Source: Pollenia angustigena
Taxonomy: Eukaryota > Arthropoda > Insecta > Diptera > Polleniidae
Assembly: GCA_930367215.1 (NCBI GenBank)
Contig: OV884056.1
Coordinates: forward strand, 55,242,308-55,306,307
DNA: 64,000 nt
Direction of reading: 5' to 3'
The translations under genes and the position numbers were made by a program. Positions 10,540 through 20,285 of the stretch are shown one piece after another; position 1 is the stretch's first letter; every line of letters starts with the position of its first letter. The notes beneath the pieces were generated by a model. That model did no database searches. It was not told the origin of the DNA and saw only the letters and a program-made list of their open reading frames with translations.

Positions 10540-11837
10540 CAGCCTCAACCATTGTGATATGTCCCCAAATTGGTGATTTTAACACTTATTTGGGGATAGA
10601 TTTTTGAAAGTGGGACTTTGGTGGGTATTTTTGCAAAGTGTTAGAGTATTACATTTTTTTGGTTATATTATTTTTAAAAATGAAATATTTATTCCCAAAA
10701 AGTTAAGGATTTTAACAAATAGAAAAATGAGAAATTTTTTTTTAAGGTTTTTATTTGATAAGCATGTTTTGTAAAGCGATTTTAATCTGTAATTTCTTTG
10801 GCCGTTTTAGACAAGGAATTTTAATGTTCAATTTTTAAAGAACTTTTCATTATTTTTTTTCTATTAAAATCTTTGGAACTATTTCTTGCTCTTCGGTTAG
10901 TTGTTTAAGTTTTGACCGTCATTTTTAAATGATGCGCGACTATTCGAAACTTGAATAACAAAAGTTTTAATCATCTTTTTTTTTTTTTTTTTTTTGTGTA
11001 AATGTCATTTGGCACAATTGCTAAGTTAACAACACTGATTGCGTGTTTAAACCAAGTATCGATTTTTCTTTCAAAAACTCGATTTTCTCTGAGAAAAGAA
11101 AATGTCATAGAACGTTCATGACAACAAATTTCAATCACTTGTTTTTTATGATAAGAATCGGACATGTCAATATATAAAATAAAAATATTTTAATTTTAAA
11201 AACAAGTAAGAAAGTATAGTCGGTCAAGCCCGACCATATGATACCCTACACCACAGTATTTAATTAAATTAAATTTATATACATAAACTTCATTCAAATC
11301 GCTTTGAAAGTTTGTGAGAGGCAGAAATTGCCCGCTACCTCCCCTTGTGGTCCTATTTTTGAAAAACTGTATAGCTTTTGTGTCCACATAGATAGGGATA
11401 TATCTATGTTTTAAATTTTATTAAAATCGGTTTGATGGTTTCTGAGAGGAAGAAATTTCCGCCTCTCTGCTCTCGTGGTCCTACGATTCGGCCCATTTTC
11501 AATAGGCTTGGTCCTTGTGCCAATAAGAACCTATGAGCCAAACTTTATCGAAATTATCTTTAAAATTGTCAGCCAGCCTGCCAGCCAGCCGGACGGACAT
11601 CGTTAGTTCGGCTCAGAAAGTAATTCTAAGTCGATCGGTATACTTAAAGGTGGGTCTAGGACCAATATTTTAAGGCGTTACACACATCAGCACAAATGCA
11701 TAATACCCTCTCCACTATTGTGGTGTGGGTATAATTATAAACTGATTAATTGAATTAAAGTTTACAATTTTGGTCCAAAATTGGTTTGAAATGGGCATTT
11801 TTTTGGGGACATAAGCCAAGAGTTTTGGGCAACACTG
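10540..11837. mobile_element. Possible hAT-like element with GTCCCCAAA subterminal repeats
   Basis: CAGCCTCAACC...ATATGTCCCCAAA (10540-10575) resembles the reverse complement of the segment ending at 11837, CAGTGTTGCCC...TTATGTCCCCAAA. There is no matching 8-bp duplication, and an INE-1-like repeat lies inside. The pairing is suggestive only. The rest of 10570-11195 is AT-rich, with a long T run at 10977-10995. Confidence 0.35.
11201..11740 (+). repeat. INE-1-like dispersed repeat, family A
   Basis: The 5' end AACAAGTAAGAAAGTATAGT is followed by a hairpin (GTCGG...CCGAC) and ATGATACCCTACACCA. The middle carries two GAGAGG(C/A)AGAAATT modules. The 3' end is ATACCCTCTCCACTATTGTGG then TGTGGGTATAAT, which folds. 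Copies or pieces recur at 13511-14392, 18960-19230, 20555-20640, 22950-23240 and 55010-55076. The layout (hairpin 5' end, GGGTATA hairpin 3' end, 'ACGGACATCGTTAG' block) recalls fly INE-1/DINE-1 Helitron-like elements; the family assignment is inference. Confidence 0.7.
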
Positions 11838-11918
11838 GCCTAAACTTAGCTAATATTTTTATGCGGCTCCTACACTTTACAAGTGGTCGTGCAATTGAGT
11901 TGAATACACCAGTTCAAG

Positions 11919-12108
11919 ACGAATTCAACTACAGGTAGTGTCGATACTACAAAAAGCCAAAAACGAAATAGGGGTTTTTGCATTGCATTGTTAGTGTTTA
12001 GGGCTCGAAATGACAACCATTACTAACAAAGTAATAACAAACCAAAACAAAGTCGTTCGAACTGTTAAAATCCGATGGCATTTCGACACCACCTGTAGTT
12101 CAATTCAC
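11919..12108. mobile_element. Inverted-repeat element with GAATTCAACTACAGGT ends
   Basis: GAATTCAACTACAGGTAGTG (from 11921) is mirrored by CACCACCTGTAGTTCAATTC (ending about 12106), enclosing about 185 bp. The same end occurs alone at about 43065-43090. No convincing target duplication. Confidence 0.6.
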
Positions 12109-13510
12109 GTTGCACCAGTTGAATGCAAATCAAATTCTTCTGATTTTTTTTATTCAACCGAAGAGCAAATGATTGAAAAAAGGCATTTAACCAAGTAAAA
12201 GCAAAACATTAATGAATATGTTTATATAGTTAGCCCTTAAAAAAGCACTTTAGGAGTTCCTTTTTCGCGTGTTAAAAGAAGCGCTTATTGTCAGCACAAA
12301 ATAGTCCTCCGAACCGGGAATACCCCATACAAAAATCAGGCATCCCATCAGCACGTTTGAAGCGATTTGAGGCATGAATTCATACATAAAACCTGCTCCT
12401 TTTGGAGCACATTTTTTACTGGGGACTTTTACAAATGATTAGTCTTTAAAAAATATTATCGTATTCCTTTAAAAAATCGAATTTATTCCCAACTAACATC
12501 TGCTCATCCAGTAGTATATTAAACACAAAAAAAAAAATGAAATGAACGGAAGAAGAAACAAAAAAATGCCAACAAAACCCATTAAATACTTGTATAACAC
12601 ATTGCTCTGTGACATGTTAGTGTCAAAGTAGTTTTTTTGCGGCTGTTCTATTTAAAAACCTTGAAACTAATTAGGTTTACATTATTTTTTGTTGGTTAGG
12701 TTTTTTTTCTTTCTTTATGCAAGATTTATTCACGTTTGTGCAAACATTTTGTATGTTTCAGAAATAAAAGAAGAAAATAAAATGGCAAAAATATGAGAAA
12801 AAAAGACATACAAAAAAAGTATAATCTGTAATCCGAATACCAATAAACTTGCTTCCGAAAGCACTTACTATGCAAAAAAAAAAAAAAATAAAACAAAGTT
12901 TTTAAGATTGTTCGTTTAGTACGATATGATGGCAGCTTTGTATTAATAAGTAACTTGTGAACGCATAAAATATTTTGACTTTCTTTGTCAACATTCTTTT
13001 CTTTAGTGAAATTGTGGTAAACAAATTATTACAAGTTAAATTAACTTGGTAAAAGTATCTATTCTATATACTTAAATACATCGTTTCTTATAATAAAACA
13101 TACTTGCAAACTATGAAAATAGTTTAGAAAAATGTTTTTGAAGAAACAAAGTTCCTGTAAAGTTTAGTTAGATGGAAATCAAAGAATTTTAGTTTCTAAT
13201 ATACATACGCATGTAACTGAGGTGTCCAGCCGTTCTGTATTATAGAATTATTTTCTTAGTGGAAACCCTTTAATTGTTCTGTATTGAATAGAATGTTCTG
13301 TATTTGTACTAAAACGTAAAGAGATACATTCCCAATTGATCTGACTTTTTCCTAACTAGACACTTGCACAATTTTTTTTTTTTTTTTAACTTTTTAGAAA
13401 TAAAATCTTTTAAAAGTTTAAAAAATCCTACTTTATGCCCACTTTATTCCTAGAATCGCTTCAGGCTCAAAAACACAACACTCTTTTCAACACCAAGGAA
13501 ATAGAAATCA
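12109..13510. other. No gene or element recognised
   Basis: AT-rich spacer. A slightly GC-richer patch at 12290-12420 contains CTGCTCCTTTTGGAGCACAT, a short palindrome. A-runs at 12528-12540 and 12873-12887, and a T-run at 13370-13387. No coding signal. Confidence 0.4.
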
Positions 13511-14392
13511 AGTAAGAAAGTTAGTCGGACAAGCCCGATCATATCGAGCCCTAACAGCGAAAATAACGTAAGCGACATGATTTTCAATTTTCGTTTTTTT
13601 TAATAAATGACTTTATTGGCAACTCTTGCATCATCTCCTAAAATATCATGGTCACATAATGTACCGTTACGATTTTATAGCAAAAACAATTATAGTGTAA
13701 GCGACAAATTTCATACAAAATTAATATAAAATAAAACAAAAAAGCTCTCTCCTGTAAAATTTGATTTTTGGCGCTTACATTATTTTCGCTGTTAGGGGTC
13801 GATATGATACCCTACACCACAGTATTTAAAAACAGTTTTTGCGAGTGTACCCTATTAAGGACCCATGGGCAATAGTAGACCCACCTTAAGTTATGTTATG
13901 AGGTTAATAATCATGTAAAAGTTCTTTGTGCCGAATATTGGATAGTTTCGGGGAGGCAGAAATTGCCCCTTGTCTCCCCTCGTAGTCCTATTTTTTAAAA
14001 AATGCAAAACTTATGTGTCTATCTATGTTTTTAATTTCATTAAAATTGGTTTGATAGTGGACACAAAGACCCTACTCCAGCTAAAGCAGCTTGTATAAGG
14101 GCAATATGAAATTATGGACCGATTCGGCCCATTTTCAGTAGGCTTGGTCGTTGTGAAAATTAGAACCTACATATGTACCAAATGTCATCAAATTTTCTTC
14201 AAAAGGTATTTGTACTTTGAGCACAAGGTTACGCCGACAGCCAGCCTGCCAGCCTGACGGGCATCATTGGATCGACTCAGAAAGTAACTCCGATTGGTAT
14301 AAGGTTGTTCTAGGACCAATATTTTAAAATATAACACACATTAGTACAAATGCATAATACCGTCTCCACTATTGTGGTGTGGGTATAATTAA
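13511..14392 (+). repeat. INE-1-like repeat, family A, split by a MITE
   Basis: This copy follows the 11201-11740 repeat from AAGTAAGAAAGTTAGTCGG to the 3' end ACTATTGTGGTGTGGGTATA. It is interrupted after 'CCCGATCATAT' by the MITE at 13545-13801. The uninterrupted copy at 11201 supplies the empty site (CCCGACCATATGATACCC), which fixes the insertion and its duplication. Confidence 0.75.
13541..13805. mobile_element. 257-bp MITE with 4-bp ATAT duplication
   Basis: CGAGCCCTAACAGCGAAAAT at 13545 is mirrored by ATTTTCGCTGTTAGGGGTCG ending at 13801; the inverted repeat extends inward to GTAAGCG. The flanks are ATAT on both sides. The paralogous uninterrupted repeat at 11201 has a single ATAT in the same context. 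A 4-bp duplication other than TTAA is unusual among common fly transposons. Confidence 0.85.
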
Positions 14393-14666
14393 TCAAACAT
14401 GAACATTTCGAAATAAAATCATTTTTGTAGTACATCATTAAAATTAAATAATACTCACATACAAAGATGTATACAATTTTAAATAATTTCCTTTTGTTTT
14501 CATTAAATAATCCATATAATTGTGGTCGTTGACATATTCGTGTCACCGTTCCAATAACTCTCACAATACAACTGTGTGTATTCCAGTACTCATTTTTCCC
14601 AACTTGCTTACCGTATAAATCACTGTGTAGTTGTGTGTAATACAAGCTGGCAACACAGATTTGTTA

Positions 14667-14790
14667 TACCCTCCACAACAAGTTGTGAAGAGGGTAGGTA
14701 TACTAAGTTTGTCATTCCGTATCTTTGAGTAAGTAACTCTTAAGCTTTGGCCACACAAAACAAAATTTGACACCCCACACGTAACCAATA
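14667..14790 (+). repeat. Fragment of another 'TATACCC' dispersed repeat
   Basis: TTATACCCTCCACAACAAG, TTGTGAAGAGGGTAGGTATA and then TTTGTCATTCCGTATC form the start of a fly dispersed repeat in which TATACCC...GGGTATA makes a terminal hairpin. Only about 100 bp are left. Confidence 0.5.
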
Positions 14791-14893
14791 TTTAATTATT
14801 AATTTCTTTGATTCTGTATAAGGTTTGCTAGATCAAGCAGATTTTAACAATTGATTTATTATATTCAACAACTTTTTCAGTAATGAAGTTGAG

Positions 14894-15064
14894 TAAAGCC
14901 TATAGTACACGGAATGTAAAACGCCACATGCGCATGTGGTTCTGGCGTAATTTTGACGTCACTACAAAGCCACAATAGCAAGTTCGTGTTGTGTGATGAC
15001 GACAAAATTACGTCAGAATCACATGTGCTTGTTGCTTTTTACATTCCGTGTACTATAGGCTTAA
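14894..15064. mobile_element. 165-bp MITE with TAA duplication
   Basis: AGCCTATAGTACACGGAATG (14897) is mirrored exactly by CATTCCGTGTACTATAGGCT ending at 15061. Flanks are TAA/TAA (14894-14896, 15062-15064). Inner arms (AATTTTGACGTCA / AAAATTACGTCA) also pair. The 3-bp duplication suggests PIF/Harbinger. Confidence 0.85.
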
Positions 15065-15098
15065 ATCAACCAAAAATTGTTCAAAAGCAAGTTCAAGT

Positions 15099-15241
15099 TA
15101 ATGCGGCATTTAAACGATGTCTATACAGACATGTTTTGTCTGTTTGGCAACCTCTTTTACTTCTCTAAACCGATCGTCAACAAACTAAACAAACGTGTTT
15201 GTTAGACGTGTCTGAACAGACATCGTATAAATGCCACCTAA
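15099..15241. mobile_element. 137-bp MITE with TAA duplication
   Basis: TGCGGCATTTAAACGATGTC (15102) pairs with GACATCGTATAAATGCCACC ending at 15238. Flanks are TAA on both sides. It lies 37 bp from the previous MITE, and both chose a TAA target. Confidence 0.72.
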
Positions 15242-15302
15242 TTCAATTAAGTGATGACGCCTTTTTCGAGTTTTTCGTCAAACAATTGTTACGTGTGAAC
15301 GT

Positions 15303-15477
15303 ACCTTACCCTACGTTTCTACATGCAAGTAATTACTTGCAAGTAGTGTATACGTATCAACGAAAAATCGAGGAAACAGCCGATTGGCAAAAAGTACAAA
15401 AATTGTGTGAATGTAAGTGAAAACGTGTGAGTGTATTGAGTTATTCGAACTTGCACTTGCATGTGGAATCGGGGGGT
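15303..15477. mobile_element. MITE with TTACCC...ACATGCAAGT ends
   Basis: TTACCCTACGTTTCTACATG (from about 15306) resembles the reverse complement of the right end, TTACCCCCCGATTCCACATG. ACATGCAAGT is shared. The TTACCC start is common to the MITEs at 26813, 43167, 43864 and 61077, and fits a TTAA-targeting (piggyBac-like) group by analogy only. Confidence 0.5.
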
Positions 15478-16676
15478 AAAGTCGATTTAACCATGCCCGT
15501 CTGTCTGACCTTCTATAGAAATCAAGCTCACTTTCAAACTTATTAAAAAAAACAACAGTACATATTGGTGTCAAATTCTTTCTAGTTCTCCTAAACAGTT
15601 TGGAATTAAAATCCAACGCAATTGGACCAAATCAACCTTCTTAAAAAATTAGTAATTTTGTTACAAAACTACCATAAATTTTGGTAGAATGCACGTATTG
15701 ACATAAGATTTTACATAAATTCGTTTTATATGACTAGAAATTACACTATCAAAATTTCGTAGTAAAATTTTATGTGTCATAGTTTCATAGGAAATTTTTG
15801 TTAAGATCGGTTTATATTATACATTACATTTAACATTTGCTGCGAAAAATTTGAGTTTGATAATAAAAACGGAATAAAAATATGAAAAAGTGTACTTTGT
15901 TTCGTTTGTGAGTTTGTTATTGAATGGAAGCAAAAGAGAGAAAACATACAGAATACCTAAATGCTTTATGCAAAACAAAAATTTCATTGCATTAGCACGA
16001 ATGCAGTTTCAAAAGAGAACTGAAAAAGTTTTTGCATAAAATGTTTCATAATATGGACGAGGATTAATTGAACATAGGCTCCATAAAAAGCTCACTCCGG
16101 AAATATTTCAACTCTCAGTTTAGTATATCCTAAATTCCGCACAACCGAATATAGCACTCTTTCCGTTTTAATTGTATACGTTTTTGTTTTAGCTTTTCTT
16201 TTTTGTAATTTTTTTTTCGTGTTTTTCTCTTTTTCTATTGTACCTAACTAGTACCCCCTTTATTTTAATTAAAGGTTTATATTCTCAAAAGGATAGTGAT
16301 TGCAGTCAAAAGGATAACGGTAAGTGTAAATGTAGGAATGTTTTGTAAAAGTTCATGTCAGTTTGTAAGTAAGTAACCATTTATGGAAACGATGTTGTCA
16401 ATAATTAATTTATTATTTTATGGTTTTGGTTGGCAACGATGTTCGGGTCAGTGTTGTGAATATGTACATTTATATGTTTGTATAAAAAAAATGGCTGACC
16501 TACTTTATAACTATAACATAAATTAGTCTTAAAACTCAAGTGGAGAGTAAAGAATTGTAAAGTCATTTTTGCAGATTGAAAATGTTATAAGAGGGCAGTT
16601 ACAAACAGAATTAATTCTGTATTTTTTTATTTCCGTTTGGGGAACATAATGAAAAGAAAATCTTTAAAAACAAAAT
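15478..16676. other. No gene; small repeat fragment at its start
   Basis: ATGCCCGTCTGTCTGACC at about 15494 recalls the 'CCGTCTGTCTG' block of fly dispersed repeats. The remainder is AT-rich with no coding or terminal-repeat signal. Confidence 0.4.
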
Positions 16677-16858
16677 AAAACCGCTTCAGTTTAAGAAAAA
16701 CCTACAAGTGCAGAAAGCCCACATCTATAGTACACAATTAGTTTTTCCTACGCATAAAAATCTTGGACTTATTTTATAAAACCGTTTCAGTTCAAGAAAA
16801 ACCTACAAGTGCAGAAAGCCCACATCTATAGTACACAATTAGTTTTTCCTACGTTTTA
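16677..16858. repeat. Direct tandem duplication, period 101 bp
   Basis: AAAACCG(C/T)TTCAGTT at 16677 recurs at 16778. The following 70 bases, including CCTACAAGTGCAGAAAGCCC and TAGTACACAATTAGTTTTTC, are identical in both units. The near identity points to a recent duplication. It abuts a hAT transposase remnant. Confidence 0.85.
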
Positions 16859-16915
16859 GCCAAAATTTTATATCTAAGTATAGCGATACGGCAAGTACGT
16901 ACCATTTTAAAAAAA

Positions 16916-17059
16916 CTTGCTTTGGCTGTACTTTATATGCTGGTAGTTCCAAGTAGTAATGCCGGTGTTAAAAGAATATTTTCAATAATGAATTCCACTA
17001 AAACTCGCCTTCGAAGTAGAATGCATTCGAACTGCTTGACACGTTATTTCGAGTTATAA
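16916..17059 (+). pseudogene. hAT transposase dimerisation-domain fragment
   Basis: One frame from 16916 to the TAA at 17057-17059 encodes LAVLYMLVVPSSNAGVKRIF, then SIMNSTKTRLRSRM and HSNCLTRYFEL. This is the C-terminal hAT dimerisation region: a hydrophobic strand, 'P.S.A..(E/K)R.FS', then a basic 'K..LR.RM' helix. The usual Glu of the 'ER.FS' motif is Lys here. No upstream catalytic region or hAT termini were found around it, so it is an isolated 3' scrap. It belongs to a lineage different from the 9051 remnant, judging by sequence. Confidence 0.82.
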
Positions 17060-17190
17060 ATTATATGAATGTAAATACTACATGATGCCATTCTTTTGTA
17101 CCTTCGATGAACAAATTTAATTCCCTATATTAGGTATTCGAAAAAAGAAGACAAGAAAGGAGCCTTGACGGTGAAGTGCAAACCTTTTAG

Positions 17191-17917
17191 ATATGGGCAT
17201 TTCCCCAGAATGGTCTACCAGGATGAAAAAATAAAATGTCATCATCGTCTTTTATTGTTTAGTATTATAAAAAAGTCTTTGTAAAGAATGGTTTCATAGC
17301 ATATCTCAGCTGTTTTACTTGAGGAAATTGGGCTGGAATGGTTTCATAGCATATCTCAGCTGTTTTACTTGAGGAAATTGGGCTGGAAACTGGAAAATTT
17401 TATATTTTTCTAAATTTTATACTTCTAAAGACATATTTACATATTTTTTTTTCATGCAAGGAAGGTTAAGGAAATTTGAAGACATTTATGGGAAAATTAT
17501 CACCACAATAATAAAAAAACATATGGAAAAATCGTACGTTCGCGATCCGTCCGTTCGCGACCGGTAAATAAGCCAATTAAACAAAAACCAAGACAGATAT
17601 TTTATTTTGTAAATACTGGATGGAGACCTACATTAATACACTTTTAAAATCAAGTAATCACTTTTGAATATTCCGTTCCATTGCGCAGATTTTTACACTT
17701 CACTATTGTTAGTCAAAGTTGACTTCTATTTTGCGTACGTTCGTAACCACACGTTTATACCTCTTATTATGAAAACTTAAACTCGATGAAATCCATCTTT
17801 TGCACTAAACATAGAGCTACCCAAATGCTATCGAATAGAAAAAAATGCTAGGAAAAGTTTTGTTTTCTATATTATTTGTACATCAAAAGCGTTCGTGACC
17901 CCAGGAAATGCCCATAT
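17191..17917 (+). mobile_element. GGGCATTTC-family MITE, copy B, 719 bp
   Basis: GGGCATTTCCCCAGAATGG (17195) is mirrored at the other end by CCCCAGGAAATGCCC (ending 17913). Flanks are ATAT/ATAT. Internally, CATAGCATATCTCAGCTG and neighbours are tandemly repeated twice (17286-17387, period 51 bp). It carries GTACGTTCGCGATCCG palindromic motifs. It has no coding capacity. Copies A and C are at 8249 and 32064. Confidence 0.85.
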
Positions 17918-18095
17918 GTAATATTACTACTGCAACCAAAAAATTCTTTCTTTGCTGCTTTAAGTAGACTACTTTTACCTATTTTATAGTGCAATGTTCC
18001 ATTTTTGTCTTCACTAATCATTTTTACTTTGTTCTAAATCAGTGATAACCAAGCCCCAAACTAAGTAAGCCCCGAACGCACGCACACAAAGATAT

Positions 18096-18237
18096 TCACC
18101 CTTATTGTGTTTGGCGTATTTAAAATACGTCTACGACAGTTTGGTAATAGACTAAAGGAAAAAAGTTCACGTTCTCTTTAATCTATTACCAAACAGTCGT
18201 AGGCGAATTTTAAATACGCCAAACACAATAAGGGTGA
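18096..18237. repeat. Internal hairpin 1 of the hAT MITE
   Basis: TCACCCTTATTGTGTTTGGC pairs with GCCAAACACAATAAGGGTGA; arms of about 55 bp enclose a loop of about 30 bp. It may be an independent foldback insertion. Confidence 0.85.
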
Positions 18238-18306
18238 TTATGTGCTTGTGTGCGGTCGCAGAGACTGATGATAGTCTGATGTTTTGAAACGAACAAAGTT
18301 GTAATC

Positions 18307-18588
18307 AAGGTCTATCCAATAGGTCTGCGCAAGAAGCCAGATGTTTTCTTGGTTTCTTCCTCAACGATGTCAAAAGTTGTTTACATTTTCCCTATACATG
18401 TGTATTTTTGTTTATGTTTTCGGTTTTTTGCCACACATACATGGACACAAATCACATTTTTCCTTTTGTTTACCCTATGTAGTCGTAAGATTTTGACAAC
18501 GGCGTGGAATTTTACACAAACAAAATGCCTGTTGTTTTTTGTATTGTTGTATTGTTGTAGAAGTAAGCAGACCTATTGGATAGGCCTT
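18307..18588. repeat. Internal hairpin 2 of the hAT MITE
   Basis: AAGGTCTATCCAATAGGTCT (18307) pairs with AGACCTATTGGATAGGCCTT (ending 18588), enclosing about 240 bp. It could be a nested MITE; no target duplication was resolved. Confidence 0.75.
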
Positions 18589-18959
18589 GGTTGTAATAAT
18601 GTATATGTGAATTGCCGACCGTGTCTGTGTGAAAAATACGATTATTGACTGGCTCGCGAGTCTATGGAGTGGTTATCACTGTTCTAAATAAAAATCAAAC
18701 ATAATAAATATCATGGCTACTTTTTTTTAATTTTTGGCGGATTTTAGCGATTCGGAATAAATTTATTTTTTTACGAATTTCAAAAATTATTTTTTGATTA
18801 ATGATGTAAAAAATATACATACATATTTTTTATTGTCAAAAACTAAAAAAGTTAACATTTAAAAGGAATATAAAGCTAGTTAAGGATGGGAGCTTTGAGC
18901 ATATGTGAACCGATTCGAAAATAATTTATTTTGAAGTAAAATATTTTTGGCATGAATTA

Positions 18960-19230
18960 AATTTAAATACCACCGTAATTAGATAGCTTGCGGACACAAA
19001 GAGTCTAATTTGGATGTGAAATTATAGACCGATTCTCACCATTTGCATAGACTTCGTCCATATTTGATGAAATTATCTACAAACTTGGAACTTGTACTCT
19101 GCGCACAAGGCTAACATGGACAGACAACCAGCCAGGCGGATGGATAGAGATCGTTAGATCACTTAAAAAAGTGATTCTGAGTCGACCAGAATACTAAAAG
19201 ATTGGTCTAGATACAAATCGCATAACATTT
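18960..19230 (+). repeat. Decayed INE-1-like family A relic
   Basis: TGAAATTATAGACCGATTCTC, 'CATTTGCATAGACTT', CAGACAACCAGCCAGGCGGA and 'GATCGTTAGATCAC...TTCTGAGTCGA' correspond in order to the 3' half of the repeat at 11201. The ends are lost. Confidence 0.6.
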
Positions 19231-19359
19231 AGCCTTAATGACAACCTGCTTTGTATTACAATTTTAGATTAAAAATTAAATGTAGATGTCGAAATTGAAG
19301 TAACAGATTTTGGAAAAAAAATTTTTTTTATTTGCTGCGATTGTAGGCAACTAAAAAAA

Positions 19360-19594
19360 TTTAATATGTATAAAAATATGCATTAAAAAGGCAAAATATG
19401 CGCTAAGTGTAAAAAATGCTGCAAAAAGGCTCTTTTAACTAAAATATGCCAAAAAAAATGCTGCAAACGGTAAATATGCACTAACAAATCGATGCCAAAA
19501 TTCATAAAAAGCTCTACAACATATAAATATATGGATTCTGTCTTCATTAGTCGCACAAGGAAAAACATGCAATTGCATATTTCTGGTTTCCCTG
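19360..19594. mobile_element. Possible hAT element end with AATATGC repeats
   Basis: AAATATGC and ATGCTGCAAA motifs recur through this stretch. It stops at GCATATTTCTGGTTTCCCTG, whose reverse complement begins CAGGGAAACCAGAAATATGC, a hAT-like end. The partner end was not found, so this is probably a truncated copy. Confidence 0.4.
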
Positions 19595-20285
19595 GTCATA
19601 TGTCTTAAAATAATTACAAGAAATATATATGACTGCTTTGGGCAAGCGCTTATAATTTATATTTCTAATGTACAGTTACAACGAAATAATGAACACATCA
19701 TTAAAATTTTTATTTTGTTTCAAACACAACAATATTTTTTTTAAACAATTGTAAAATATTATTGTGGCTTGATAGCACAACTTGTGAATAGCCCAATTAA
19801 GACCGTGCGCTTAGAATTAAATAAAAGTAAAATTGTTGGGCTGCAAGCAACACGCAGCCTACATACATATCGTCACCTTAAAACGGTCGTAATTTAATTT
19901 TAATTTTTTTTTTTACAGGAGAAGCAAAAAACTTTACAAAATATCAAAAACAGTAAGATATTTTTGATAGCTGGGATCTAAAAATGTGCCTGAACATAAT
20001 GAAATTGGCAAATAGTGTTTACCAGTAGAACGTCTGCAGGCATAACCTATGCCGCATTCCGCCGGCAACAGAAAAATAATTTTATTTTCTAAAGCCTAGT
20101 TTACACTATTTTGCAAGTCTTACGTATTCCATAATAATTTGTGAGATAGAAATCTAATGAGTTTTGTTGCGACTGTCAAAAAATCTAATTTAACATAACA
20201 GTTTGTGTTCACACCATCACTCATAAACACTCACACATGAAATAAAATGCAACCCTGATATTACTTGAGTTTTTGACATGTACTA
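19595..20285. other. No gene recognised
   Basis: AT-rich spacer. A T-tract followed by ACAGGAGAAGC at about 19905-19926 looks like a splice acceptor, but no coding frame follows it. Confidence 0.4.

Larger units (their letters stand above)
18032..18689. mobile_element. hAT MITE, 642 bp, with two internal hairpins
   Basis: CAGTGATAACCA (18040-18051) pairs perfectly with TGGTTATCACTG (18670-18681). Both sides carry TTCTAAAT (18032-18039, 18682-18689). A 12-bp TIR starting CAG with an 8-bp duplication is a textbook hAT end. Inside are two separate inverted repeats at 18096-18237 and 18307-18588. The 99-codon frame at 18349-18648 sits in the loop of the second one and is not recognised. Confidence 0.9.

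Noticed and set aside
12235..12425. Possible inverted-repeat pair (CCCTTAAAAAAGCAC with AAAAAATGTGCTCC)
   Set aside because: The match is short and A-rich with no target duplication, so it was not called as an element.
19895..19930. Polypyrimidine tract followed by CAG, like a splice acceptor
   Set aside because: No open frame or donor site follows; T tracts are common in this AT-rich DNA.
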